Positions 26,730-34,604 of a stretch of 35,522 bases of DNA are shown here, piece after piece. The notes under the pieces were generated by a model that was not told the DNA's origin, ran no database searches, and saw only the letters and a list, made by a program, of their open reading frames with translations. Positions within the stretch are counted from its first letter, which is position 1. Each line of letters opens with the position of its first letter. Source of the DNA: Verrucomicrobia bacterium ADurb.Bin118 (lineage in GTDB: Bacteria; Verrucomicrobiota; Verrucomicrobiia; Limisphaerales; MWDV01); contig MWDV01000220.1 of NCBI GenBank assembly GCA_002070715.1, forward strand, positions 1-35,522, read 5' to 3'. The position numbers and the translations under genes were made by a program.

Positions 26730-29314
26730 TGCCCCCTCCGCATACGCCAGAAGCGCACGCCCGCTGGGCTCATCAATGGCACGGTGTTGGTGCGGCTCTC
26801 GGACAGCACGGAGACAGCCGCGGTCCAGTTGGCCAGGGGGGTGGCGACGTTGGTGGAGGCCAGAATCGTGAAATAGGCGCCGGGGTCGGCCACAAACGTC
26901 AACAGAAACTCGTTCGTCGTGGGTGATTTCTCCAGCGCGGTGATGACGGGCACCGGCGGCGTTGCCCCGCCAAGAACCACCGAGACCTTCTGCGTCGTCG
27001 GCGCGGGATTGCCGGGCAGCCCGCCGGAGTGGGTGACCGTAATGCGATACTCGCCCGCCGCTGGTGACGCAATGGAAATGCGCTCCACATTGTTCCGGTT
27101 GTCCACGCCCCGCGTGGCCGCTGCCGAACGGGCTGCCGCCGTCTTGTTCGTCAGGTCGGGATTCAATACCCACGGACGGGAGATCGTCGCCGTGCCCAAA
27201 TGCTCAACGACCACATCGAGGTTGTTGACCAGCATCGGATCGGGCAGGTCCGCCGCCGTGACATTGGTGATGGCCGGCCCCGGCGGGTCACTCCAGGCCG
27301 CCGTCACGGACAGCGGCTCTGTCCCGCTGGATGTTACCACCCACGAAACCGATTGCGTCGGTGCCAACGTGAACTCCTTGATGAGCGAGCCGCGTCCCCA
27401 ATTGAAGTCCTGCTCCACGCGCTCCACCGCGCGCCGGGCGTTGAAGATGCCGTGCCCCAGCCGGTAGTCCGACCCTTCGGCCCCGACCTCATCCACCGTG
27501 TCAATCGCCACGGCCTTGAGCGTGGAATTCAGCCAGGCATCCGCCGCGTTGGTTAGTCCAGGATAGAGTTGCGCCCGCCGCTGCAACACCAACCCCAGCC
27601 CGCCCACCACGCCCGGCGCGGCAAAGCTCGTACCTTCGGCGAACACCTCGTACTGGTTGACCGCTGCCGCCGTGGGCGAGATCAGGCCGAGGATATACCC
27701 GCTACTCACCTCTCCCAATTGATAGCGCAACCACAGATTCGGCGTGCCGACCGCAACCAAGTCAGGCTTCAGTCGCCCGTCATCGGTGGGGCCGGCACCG
27801 CTGAAAGTGGCTGGAACGGCGTTGGCACCGGGTCCGAAACCGAAGATCACAAAGTGATTGCTGACCCAGTAAACATCCTCGCACGCTCCTACCGTCAGCA
27901 CGTTCTTTGCGGTGCCGGGTGCGGCGAGGGAGTCATAACCGCCGTCATCGCCGTCCAGCCAGTCGCGTGTAGTCGTGCTCACCACGAACACGCCGTTGCT
28001 CAACCAATAGTAGGTGCCGGGTGAATTGGTCGGCCCTTCAAGCCGGTCGTTCCCGCACGAATAGACCATTAAATGACGAATCGCCTCTGCATTGTGGAAT
28101 CGGTCAACCTGGACGCAGCCGATGTCAGCGTCGTTCGGAATGGTGTAAAGCCCGAACTTTGGGTCTTCGGAAAAGCTCGCTCCCGGCGGACCCCACCAAA
28201 CCCAAACGTTGGTGACCACCACACCGACTTGGTTGGTGAGGGTCCGGTGACGCCGCCAGCCGTTGGCCAGTCCCCACGAATGGTTGGCCAGAAACACCGG
28301 CGCATTGGTCGCATCCCCCGCTGCAGCCGATTCCCGCTCGCTCTTGAAATTTGCCGTGTCGTAGGCAAAGACATTGGCCTGATACGCCACGCCGCGTGCC
28401 TGGTAGAACTGTCCGAAGATACTGCGGACTCCACCGGCGGCCATCGTGCCGGCCACGGCAGTCGCATGGCCGCTGGTGTCCAGCATCGCGTTGTCCCGTT
28501 GCCGGACCCGCGTGCCAAACTCAATGTGGTTGGTCCGCACCCCGCCGTCTGTCTCCCACAATGCGAGCGTGACGTTTGTGCCGGTCAGGTTGCGCCCCGT
28601 ATTACTCTCCGAGTAGGGCCACGCGCCCAGCGGCCACAATTCGTCGGCACTGATGCTGGCCGCCGCCGCCGTGTTGTGACTGCCGACGTAGGCCGGCCCG
28701 CCGGCAATCTCGTCCACGAGAATCAGCTTTCGCCCATCAGATTCCTGAATCTCGCGTGGCGTGCCAAGGCGTTTGGACAACTCGTCCAACGCGCGCTCCT
28801 TGGCTGGTTGCTCGGCAGCCGAGCGGGTGGCCTGCTCGCGCAAGGCCGCGAATTCCGCTTCGCCTTCCTGCCGCTTCTCCTCGCTCGCCGCCCGGCCGGG
28901 CGGAATCAGCGCCCGCGTCTGCGGCGCAAGCGCCACCTTTTTCTGTTGCCACGCTTCCTCGGCACGGCGTCTGGCGTCTTCTGCCGCCTGATGTGCCGCC
29001 GCCGCCAGTACGGGGTCGGCGGCGATGGCCTTGGCCAGCGCGGCAGCCTTCGCGTGCCGCTTCCGGGCGACGGCCTGCTCCGGTGTGTCGGGCACGCCGG
29101 TGTCATCCGCCAGGAACTTGCCCGGCGCAAACTCAACCGCTGGCAATTCGGGATGCGGGTTGAAGGGCCACGGCGGCTTCCACTCGTAATCCTTCGCTGA
29201 ATAGTAACTGCCCAGTTTGGGCGGTTCTTGGAGTTGGGCGCGACCGACGCTGGCAAGGGCAAGCGCCGTAATTACGATGGCGATTCCTTTCGTTGCGCCG
29301 ATTCTTGTTTTCAT
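26726..29314 (-). CDS. Secreted subtilisin-like serine protease (S8)
   Basis: An 862-residue exported protease. Signal peptide 1-26. Residues 75-190 form an Ala/Glu/Arg-rich helical stretch that may be a propeptide or coiled coil. The catalytic domain (about 220-630) has D256 in LWETDGG, H283 in DTSGHATAVAGT, oxyanion N422 in YSCGND and S563 in EGTSFAAPG. An insert of more than 100 residues follows the histidine strand. Residues 640-785 resemble the P-domain/jelly-roll that follows kexin-like and bacterial S8 domains. The end (YFTILASTNVATPLANW, then RFWRMRR) is the beta-domain commonly found at the end of secreted verrucomicrobial proteins. Its promoter is probably in the 29.4-kb module. It is translationally coupled to the PEP-CTERM gene. 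Confidence 0.93.
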   Translation of the reverse strand: MKTRIGATKGIAIVITALALASVGRAQLQEPPKLGSYYSAKDYEWKPPWPFNPHPELPAVEFAPGKFLADDTGVPDTPEQAVARKRHAKAAALAKAIAADPVLAAAAHQAAEDARRRAEEAWQQKKVALAPQTRALIPPGRAASEEKRQEGEAEFAALREQATRSAAEQPAKERALDELSKRLGTPREIQESDGRKLILVDEIAGGPAYVGSHNTAAAASISADELWPLGAWPYSESNTGRNLTGTNVTLALWETDGGVRTNHIEFGTRVRQRDNAMLDTSGHATAVAGTMAAGGVRSIFGQFYQARGVAYQANVFAYDTANFKSERESAAAGDATNAPVFLANHSWGLANGWRRHRTLTNQVGVVVTNVWVWWGPPGASFSEDPKFGLYTIPNDADIGCVQVDRFHNAEAIRHLMVYSCGNDRLEGPTNSPGTYYWLSNGVFVVSTTTRDWLDGDDGGYDSLAAPGTAKNVLTVGACEDVYWVSNHFVIFGFGPGANAVPATFSGAGPTDDGRLKPDLVAVGTPNLWLRYQLGEVSSGYILGLISPTAAAVNQYEVFAEGTSFAAPGVVGGLGLVLQRRAQLYPGLTNAADAWLNSTLKAVAIDTVDEVGAEGSDYRLGHGIFNARRAVERVEQDFNWGRGSLIKEFTLAPTQSVSWVVTSSGTEPLSVTAAWSDPPGPAITNVTAADLPDPMLVNNLDVVVEHLGTATISRPWVLNPDLTNKTAAARSAAATRGVDNRNNVERISIASPAAGEYRITVTHSGGLPGNPAPTTQKVSVVLGGATPPVPVITALEKSPTTNEFLLTFVADPGAYFTILASTNVATPLANWTAAVSVLSESRTNTVPLMSPAGVRFWRMRRGQ

Positions 29315-29380
29315 GGTGGCGGTTCAGTTTGCTGTGCGTGTTCGCTTTGCCCACGACGTGCGCGAACAGTTAATTAAACG

Positions 29381-29501
29381 ACAGTCGCATTGGGTTATTT
29401 GTCGCCATGTTACGGTGGCCGAAGCATAATGATTTTACAACGGGTTGTCACGCCGTGATTTCGCCGGATCAATCGCAATTTCTGCCGCCTGGCCAGGGGC
29501 C
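29381..29501 (-). repeat. Dispersed promoter-bearing module, copy 1
   Basis: About 110 bases align without gaps with 32778-32897 at roughly three quarters of positions, by hand count. The copy lies upstream of the S8 protease operon in the same orientation to its gene as copy 2. The best conserved parts are GAAGCAT-A-TGATT, the CCGTGATTTCG block and TTTCTGCCGC. Confidence 0.65.
29423..29451 (-). promoter_or_regulatory. Candidate sigma-70 promoter of S8/PEP-CTERM operon
   Basis: On the minus strand GTGACA (29451-29446) and TATGCT (29428-29423) are spaced by 17 bases. The same -35/-10 spacing recurs in the second copy of the module (TTGACA-N17-CATGCT). It leaves a leader of about 100 bases before the protease ATG. 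Confidence 0.45.
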
Positions 29502-29560
29502 ACGCGACAACGCGGGCCTGCCCGTACGCCCGCCCGCTGGGGGAAAACCATCTGAACAAC

Positions 29561-30403
29561 ATGCGACCGCCACTCCCTCCCGTTGAACGCGGCCGTTTCC
29601 CGGCGCGATTGCATGTGTTGCTTGCGCGCGAGGCAAAGGTCGGGTTGGTCATCCGGCGCGGCCCGTCGAAATCGGTGTGCGCGGTTTTGTGGAATCGCAC
29701 GCGTGATGCTTTCCGCGTGGGACAGTGGCTGCGTGGTCGGATTTACGAGCGGCGTTCGGATCTATCGCCGGACGGCCAGCATTTCCTGTATTTCGCCATG
29801 AACGGGCGGTGGGAATCGGAAACGCGCGGCGCGTGGACCGCCATTTCCCGCGTGCCGTTTTTGAAGGCGTTGGATTTATTTGCCAAAGGCGATTGCTGGC
29901 ACGGTGGCGGATTGTTTTTGTCCGAGCACGAATTCTGGCTCAATGACGGTTACGGCCATACAGAGTTAAAGCGCTCCAGCCGTCTGCATCGCAATCAGAA
30001 CGGCGGTCCGCAGACCTATTTTGGCGGAGAGTGTCTGACGGTTTATTACAACCGCTTGCAACGTGATGGCTGGCGCATGCACGCCCAGGAATATCAAGGC
30101 GCCACGCTCTTCGAGAAGCAACTGCCAAAGTCGTGGATCCTCCGCAAACCGGCCTACGCGGAAGTGGATCAGCCGCCGGGGCGCGGCTGTTATTGGGACG
30201 CCCATGAGTTGCGGCAGATTTCCACCGATACGACGTTGGTTTTTCCGGAATGGGAATGGGCGGATTACGTGGATGGGCGATTGGTCTTTGCGGTTGCCGG
30301 ACAGTTGCGCGTGGCGCGCTTGGGACGAAAGCAGTTGTGCGGGGAAAAGTTGCTGTACGATTTCAATGGAATGAAGTTTCAAGCGTTGACCGCACCGTAT
30401 TAA
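29561..30403 (+). CDS. Conserved hypothetical protein
   Basis: A 280-residue protein with no signal peptide or membrane segment. It begins with a basic stretch (RLHVLLAREAKVGLVIRRG) and continues with short strand-like repeats such as YERRSDLSPDGQHFLYFAM, EFWLNDGYGHTEL and WADYVDGRLVFAVAGQLRVARLG. The SPDG segment recalls beta-propeller blades of WD40-like proteins. Trp, Tyr and charged residues are frequent, and the frame is consistently protein-like over its whole length. I do not recognise the family. It is transcribed away from the S8 operon and ends 14 bases from the convergent DUF3592 gene. Confidence 0.7.
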   Translation: MRPPLPPVERGRFPARLHVLLAREAKVGLVIRRGPSKSVCAVLWNRTRDAFRVGQWLRGRIYERRSDLSPDGQHFLYFAMNGRWESETRGAWTAISRVPFLKALDLFAKGDCWHGGGLFLSEHEFWLNDGYGHTELKRSSRLHRNQNGGPQTYFGGECLTVYYNRLQRDGWRMHAQEYQGATLFEKQLPKSWILRKPAYAEVDQPPGRGCYWDAHELRQISTDTTLVFPEWEWADYVDGRLVFAVAGQLRVARLGRKQLCGEKLLYDFNGMKFQALTAPY

Positions 30404-30417
30404 GCGGCACCAGATGG

Positions 30418-30990
30418 TCACCGAACCAAGTTCAGCGGTCGCCGGGCCTCAGCCGGTGGTGTGTTCCTTTTAAGCAAAATCACGCCGAGGGGCACGGCCA
30501 CAACGCCCATGACTCCCAGCACGATCGGTAGAGCCCAAAGCTGTCGGAAGCTGACAATGCGCGCGCGTCGCGGCGCATCGGGCCGATACAAAACCGACAC
30601 GTTGTCGCCCACGTGAAATTCGGGCGGGGAGGAATAAAAGCTCGACGCCACCGTATGCTGGGCGCCGGCTGCATCCTCAAATTGAAAGGTGGGGGCATAA
30701 GTAACGTCTCCCGAACCCTTATCCGTCTTCTGGCGCATTTCGAGGATCGTGCCGGTCGTGCGTTGGGCCGTCCGGGTGAAATGCCAGGTATGAATCGCTG
30801 TGGCTGAGGCGGCCACCAGCAGGACGCATCCGGTGCCAATGAACAGTTTGGGGACGAGGGGATTCTTGGCTCCATGAATTTGTTTCGCCGCTTCACGCAT
30901 GGAGCGTGAAAACCCAATCATGAAACCCAATATCACCCCGAAGACGATCCCGGACACCAAGACGATGAGAATGACGATGGCCGTGTCCAT
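30418..30990 (-). CDS. DUF3592 membrane protein
   Basis: A 190-residue protein with hydrophobic segments at about 3-25, 48-66 and 150-173. Between the last two is a beta-rich extracytoplasmic domain (GTILEMRQKTDKG...YAPTFQFEDAAG...SFYSSPPEFHVGDNVSVLYRPDAPRRARIVSF) that is the DUF3592 signature. Function of the domain is unknown. I start at ATG 30990 because upstream codons to 31035 are polar and atypical. It is a single gene, convergent with the hypothetical gene and about 180 bases beyond the FKBP-like gene on the same strand. No clear Shine-Dalgarno site. Confidence 0.8.
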   Translation of the reverse strand: MDTAIVILIVLVSGIVFGVILGFMIGFSRSMREAAKQIHGAKNPLVPKLFIGTGCVLLVAASATAIHTWHFTRTAQRTTGTILEMRQKTDKGSGDVTYAPTFQFEDAAGAQHTVASSFYSSPPEFHVGDNVSVLYRPDAPRRARIVSFRQLWALPIVLGVMGVVAVPLGVILLKRNTPPAEARRPLNLVR

Positions 30991-31171
30991 GTCGCGTAAT
31001 TTGCGGCAGCTTATCCGGCGGGTCACCGCAAGCAAGCAGGGATTCCCGAGGGCGGCGGCGCTGGGGGTGAATCGTTTGCTTTACGGGTGGCGGGTTTTGC
31101 GTGGATTGGCCCCACGATGCCGCGCTTGACGCGCTTGTTTCCGTCCCGGCGCTCCGCTTCGGCTTGTGGAC

Positions 31172-31711
31172 CTATCGTCGGTGCTTTGGGTGGATCCGGA
31201 TCAGAAAGATTTCCAAACGAATGACTGATTCTCGATCAATGCCGCAGGCTTGGTGCATGGCATGAGCAAAGAGATGCGGGGGGATGGCAACGTGCCGGTA
31301 TCCCATCGTCCGCATCCCCAGAATCGCGTAATAAATTCCCGGCAGGACATCCGCTTGCCGGGCCAACAACCAGAGTCGCTGGTAGCTGACGTTTGACCGG
31401 TGCATCTTCGGCGCCTGCCACGCGATCACCGGTTTCCCCTCGAGGGTCGTCACGTAGGGGATGGGATCCTGTAGGATTGTCTCGAACTCCAACGGATCCC
31501 CTTTATTGCGATAAAACTTGAGAACCGCGTCAACGCGATCGGAGTCTTGGACCGGATCGCCGTACCCGACGATTTCATTCAACAACTTGATTCCGGCCCG
31601 AAGCTTCCGGGGCACTTTCTCTGAACGCTCCTCCGTGCGCCTCTGCGCGCCGAAGGCCTCGCGAGAAAAAACCCTGGCGAAAAGCTCACGAACCCGCTTG
31701 GCAATCCTCAT
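31172..31711 (-). CDS. Divergent FKBP-type peptidyl-prolyl isomerase-like protein
   Basis: A 179-residue cytoplasmic protein without a signal peptide. After a basic helical N-terminus (1-38), residues 40-175 follow the FKBP fold: GIKLLNEIVGYGDPV (first strand and loop), LKFYRN, then GIYYAILGMRTMGYRHVAIPPHLFAH (126-150). That stretch matches the family's G-x-GMRxGGxRxxxIPPxLAYG motif with changes at key glycines. It ends with SVIRLEIFLIRI, the usual last strand. The aromatic pocket is only partly recognisable (the GWDEG segment is missing), so isomerase activity is doubtful. Domain assignment is by motif reading only. It stands alone on the minus strand, downstream of the cassette-like genes. 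Confidence 0.65.
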   Translation of the reverse strand: MRIAKRVRELFARVFSREAFGAQRRTEERSEKVPRKLRAGIKLLNEIVGYGDPVQDSDRVDAVLKFYRNKGDPLEFETILQDPIPYVTTLEGKPVIAWQAPKMHRSNVSYQRLWLLARQADVLPGIYYAILGMRTMGYRHVAIPPHLFAHAMHQACGIDRESVIRLEIFLIRIHPKHRR

Positions 31712-31748
31712 AGGCGCAGCAGCTTAACGCGGCTAAGCCGCAACCAAA

Positions 31749-31815
31749 GGAGCGCAGAATTTATTCCGCGTGTTTCAAGGTCAGCGGGCCACTCGCGGAA
31801 TAAATTCCGCGCTCC
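31749..31815. repeat. Imperfect palindromic intergenic element
   Basis: Arms 31749-31770 and 31794-31815 are reverse complements at 21 of 22 positions, around a 23-base loop. Each arm is itself nearly palindromic around AATTTATT (GGAATAAATTCC-like). It lies 38 bases upstream of the FKBP-like gene start, on the minus-strand side. I recall similar repeats from verrucomicrobial intergenic DNA but could not check this. Confidence 0.65.
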
Positions 31816-31895
31816 GGTAAAATCTTTGCAGAATGCGATGATGTTGGGAGATAGCACTGCAGGGTCAGGCGGCGTGGCTTGTGAGGCTAGATAAA

Positions 31896-32139
31896 TCATC
31901 TCGGAGTGGCCAGACGCTCCAAGCACGCCGCGGCGCCCAAGCCGTCGTCCATCGCACCGCAGATGATGTCGGTGATGTCATCGTCAGAGCCGGCAACTCG
32001 CGTGTCGCGGCGAATGGCTGCGAGGAGCCGGCTCATCGCCGATCCCGAAGTCACCGTCCAGCCATGCGCGCACGGCGGCCATGGGCGTGAGAGCGCGCAA
32101 GCGCTCAAACCGCTCTTTGTTCTGTGGTTGAAACGTCAT
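31896..32139 (-). pseudogene. Small gene with apparent frameshift
   Basis: From ATG 32139 the first frame reads MTFQPQNKERFERLRALTPM and on to LDGDFGIGDE (36 residues), a plausible soluble protein, then turns into low-quality sequence and stops. A +1 shift near 32030-32040 continues with SRLLAAIRRDTRVAGSDDD and then ITDIICGAMDDGLGAAACLERLATPR, ending at TGA 31898-31896. Both halves read like one 80-residue helical protein broken by a single indel. A sequencing error would look the same. It begins 23 bases after the GTTAGCA end of the attC-like site, as a downstream cassette gene would. I do not recognise the family. Confidence 0.45.
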
Positions 32140-32161
32140 GTGGGGTGGGAGGTGCGGACGC

Positions 32162-32269
32162 TGCTAACGGCCAAAAGCTGAGCCACGCGACCTGCGACTT
32201 CCGAACGGCGGAAGTCCGCAGCGCCAAACCGAAAGCGCCCAGGCGGTTTGCTCCAGCGTTTTGTTAGAT
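32162..32269 (-). other. attC-like site (integron cassette recombination site)
   Basis: Read on the minus strand it has the order of an attC site. R'' is ATCTAAC (RYYYAAC; 32269-32263), then a 5-base spacer and L'' GCTGGAGC (32257-32250). A 66-base centre with two imperfect hairpins follows. L' is GCTCAGC (32183-32177), then an 8-base spacer and R' GTTAGCA (32168-32162). L'' and L' pair fully except for one extra G in L'', the extrahelical base typical of attC. The stop codon of the upstream gene lies in R''. R' departs from GTTRRRY at its last two bases and the spacers are unequal, so it may be degenerate. Confidence 0.45.
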
Positions 32270-32749
32270 CTCAATCTCCCCATGCGGTGTCACTTTTGGC
32301 AGATACGGAATGCGGAAATCGACAAACCGCTCCTTGGCGTCCTTTGCTTTCTCCCGAGTATAAATACGTAGGAAAAACTGTGTCGTGCCTTCAGGTGCTG
32401 ACCAAAACTCCCAAATCATCGGAATGCCACTACGACCGTCATCTGGCACCCCAACTTGGCAGCCAAACTTGGGGTCAATCTCTGTAGATTCCGCCGAAGT
32501 CCGAATGGAAGCCCTCACGGCATAGCGCTCATTGGGGTTGCCTCCCAACCAACGACATCGGACACGAAGAAATCGGTTGGTTCCGGTAGGATACACATAA
32601 ACATCCTCAACCCGCATGCTGATGCCATCAGCTATCGTTTTGGTCTGGGTGATACGCCAAGACCGGATCGGATTGGCCTTTGGCAGCAACACCACCGCCA
32701 GCACAGCCATCGCGACGCTGATCCATATGAGTGATTCACGACGACGCAT
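32264..32749 (-). CDS. Hypothetical membrane-anchored protein in cassette-like context
   Basis: A 161-residue protein with one N-terminal hydrophobic segment (LIWISVAMAVLAVVLLP, residues 7-23), probably an uncleaved anchor, and an extracytoplasmic beta-rich domain (ISMRVEDVYVYPTGTNRFLRVRCRWLG, FRIPYLPKVTPHGEIEI). I do not recognise the family. GTTAGGT, a perfect GTTRRRY core, lies 8 bases before the ATG (32764-32758), and the TAA stop is inside the attC-like site. Gene plus site span about 600 bases, a typical cassette length. The candidate promoter module copy 2 lies just upstream. Confidence 0.7.
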   Translation of the reverse strand: MRRRESLIWISVAMAVLAVVLLPKANPIRSWRITQTKTIADGISMRVEDVYVYPTGTNRFLRVRCRWLGGNPNERYAVRASIRTSAESTEIDPKFGCQVGVPDDGRSGIPMIWEFWSAPEGTTQFFLRIYTREKAKDAKERFVDFRIPYLPKVTPHGEIEI

Positions 32750-32777
32750 AATTTGAGACCTAACGGTTAAGTGAGTG

Positions 32778-32897
32778 ACCATTGCATTGGATTGTTTGCC
32801 GCCATTTCACGGTGCTTGAAGCATGATGATTCCATAACCAATTGTCAAGCCGTGATTTCGTCGAATCAGCCACTGTTTCTGCCGCTAGCAGTGGTCC
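32778..32897 (-). repeat. Dispersed promoter-bearing module, copy 2
   Basis: This is the second copy of the element at 29381-29501, in the same orientation relative to the gene it precedes. It also contains an imperfect stem TCACGG-TG-CTTGA / TCAAG-CCGTGA and a CCACTG/CAGTGG hairpin that copy 1 lacks. It lies between the cassette-like gene and the divergent aldo/keto reductase gene. Confidence 0.65.
32820..32848 (-). promoter_or_regulatory. Candidate sigma-70 promoter upstream of cassette-like gene
   Basis: On the minus strand TTGACA (32848-32843) matches the -35 consensus. CATGCT (32825-32820) lies 17 bases downstream as a poorer -10. The predicted leader to the ATG at 32749 is about 65-70 bases and includes the GTTAGGT core site, an arrangement like a promoter reading into an integron cassette. 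Confidence 0.5.
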
Positions 32898-32995
32898 TTG
32901 GGCTGGCTGCCGGATGGCGTCCGATGTCAATGCCGGATTGGGATTGCATCGGGGCCGGGCCCACTTCATGTTGACCGCCGACAACCAAATTCATC

Positions 32996-33940
32996 ATGCA
33001 AACTCTCACATTGGGCGTCAGTTCTTTGGTGAGCAGCCGGCTGGCCTACGGCTGCTGGCGGTTGGCGGGCACCTCGAAGCCGGCGGAAGTCACCCCAGCC
33101 TCCCGCGCGGCGGGGAAACGCGCCCTCGCCACCGCGTACGAGGCCGGGTACACACTGTTCGATAACGCGGACGTTTATTGCCGGGGAGAAGCGGAACGGC
33201 TCCTGGGCGAGGTGTTGCGGGAAATCTCCGGCATGCGCGAGCGGGTATTGATCGCCACCAAATGCGGCATCCGGTTGCCCGGCGTGCCGCACCCGGATTC
33301 GCCCCACCGCTACGATTTTTCCGCGACCCACATTCTCCAGTCGTGCGACGAATCGTTGCGGCGTCTGGGGCTGGAAACGATTGACCTTTACCAGTTGCAC
33401 CGGCCGGATTTTCTGGCGGATCCCGAGGAGGTGGCGGCGGCCTTCACCCGTTTGCGGGAGGCCGGCAAGGTCCGGTATTTCGGGGTGAGCAATTGCCGAC
33501 CCACGCTGTTGACCGCCCTGCAGCGCGCGTGTCCGCTGCCGCTCATTGTCCAGCAGGTGGAAATCAGCCTGTTCCAGCGGGCCCCATTCACCGATGGCAC
33601 CCTGGATCAATGTCTCAGCGAACGGATCACGCCCTTGGCGTGGAGTCCGCTGGCCGGCGGGCTGCTCGGGGACGGCGCCAAACGGCCGCTCGAGGCGCCG
33701 GTCAATTATCCGGTGGCCGCGACGCAGGCGGCGTTGGACGCGGTGGCGCAGGCCCACGGCACGACCCGGGCGGTGATTGCGCTGGCGTGGTTGCTCAAGC
33801 ATCCGAGCCGGATCGTGCCCATCATCGGAACGGTCAACCCCGCGCGCATCCGCGAGCTGGCGCGGGCGCCGGAGATCGAGTTGACCTGCGAGGAATGGTA
33901 TCGGTTGCTCCTGGTCGCGCGGGGTGAACCGTTGCCCTAG
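32996..33940 (+). CDS. Aldo/keto reductase
   Basis: A 314-residue NADPH-dependent oxidoreductase with a TIM-barrel fold. The catalytic tetrad is visible: D56 and Y61 in FDNADVYCRGEAE, K89 in LIATKCGIR, H135 in LYQLHRPDF. Cofactor-end segments are YFGVSNC, PLAWSPLAGGLL and VPIIGTVNPARIREL. Overall it resembles the YdhF-like branch. The ATG at 32996 gives the normal N-terminus. It is followed after 54 bases by the RNA phosphodiesterase gene on the same strand, so they may share a transcript. The substrate is unknown. Confidence 0.92.
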   Translation: MQTLTLGVSSLVSSRLAYGCWRLAGTSKPAEVTPASRAAGKRALATAYEAGYTLFDNADVYCRGEAERLLGEVLREISGMRERVLIATKCGIRLPGVPHPDSPHRYDFSATHILQSCDESLRRLGLETIDLYQLHRPDFLADPEEVAAAFTRLREAGKVRYFGVSNCRPTLLTALQRACPLPLIVQQVEISLFQRAPFTDGTLDQCLSERITPLAWSPLAGGLLGDGAKRPLEAPVNYPVAATQAALDAVAQAHGTTRAVIALAWLLKHPSRIVPIIGTVNPARIRELARAPEIELTCEEWYRLLLVARGEPLP

Positions 33941-33994
33941 CGTGTTGACGCTGCGGACCGGGTTCACGCGCGAGATCCGCAGACCGCAAGGGAT

Positions 33995-34582
33995 ATGACA
34001 CCGTCTCCCCAATCCATCCGGGTGTTCATCGCCCTGGCCTTGCCGGATGCGGTCCGTCAACGTCTCGCGGCCTTGCAGCGGGAACTGCAAACCTACTGGC
34101 GGGGAAACTCCATCCGCTGGACTCCCGCGGACCAAATCCACCTGACGTTGCGTTTCGTGGGCGATATTTCGCTCCATGCGGTGCCGGCGCTGGAAGCGGC
34201 GGTGCGGCGGGCGGCGGCGGGGATGGCCGCTTTCTCCCTGGCGGCCAGCGGCAGCGGCAGCTTTCCCGGAGAGCGTAATCCGCGCGTGTTATGGGTGGGG
34301 GTGACGGGCGATCTGGCCGCGCTGACGCGGCTCCAAGAGCGCGTGTGGGAGGCAACCCAGCCTTGGGGTGAAACAGAAGCCCGCCCCTTTCGGCCGCATC
34401 TCACGATTGGCCGGGTAAAAAACCTGCCGCCGGGGCGGCCTCCGCTTTCCCGGCAGACGAGCGGGCCGAGCGGCGAAGTCTTTGGGCGTTGGCGGGTGGA
34501 GGAAGTGTTGTTGATGCGCAGCGAACTCGCCGCCAGCGGGGCCACGCACACCGTGCTGGCGCGCGTGCCGTTTACCAGTTGA
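33995..34582 (+). CDS. thpR: RNA 2',3'-cyclic phosphodiesterase (LigT/ThpR family)
   Basis: A 195-residue 2H-phosphoesterase that opens 2',3'-cyclic phosphate RNA ends. The two HxTx motifs are H49-x-T51 (HLTLRFVG) and H135-x-T137 (HLTIGRVK), at the expected spacing. The N-terminal IRVFIALALPDAVRQRL strand and the C-terminal EEVLLMRSEL segment are typical. AAGGG precedes the ATG at 33995 closely. Role may be RNA repair or end processing. It follows the aldo/keto reductase gene on the same strand. Confidence 0.92.
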   Translation: MTPSPQSIRVFIALALPDAVRQRLAALQRELQTYWRGNSIRWTPADQIHLTLRFVGDISLHAVPALEAAVRRAAAGMAAFSLAASGSGSFPGERNPRVLWVGVTGDLAALTRLQERVWEATQPWGETEARPFRPHLTIGRVKNLPPGRPPLSRQTSGPSGEVFGRWRVEEVLLMRSELAASGATHTVLARVPFTS

Positions 34583-34604
34583 GGCGGGCACAGGAGACGC
34601 CTCC

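Noticed and set aside
28073-29200. 375-codon plus-strand frame
   Set aside because: Antisense to the S8 protease, including its catalytic histidine region.
31708-31926. 72-codon minus-strand frame
   Set aside because: It runs through the palindromic repeat and has no protein-like features.
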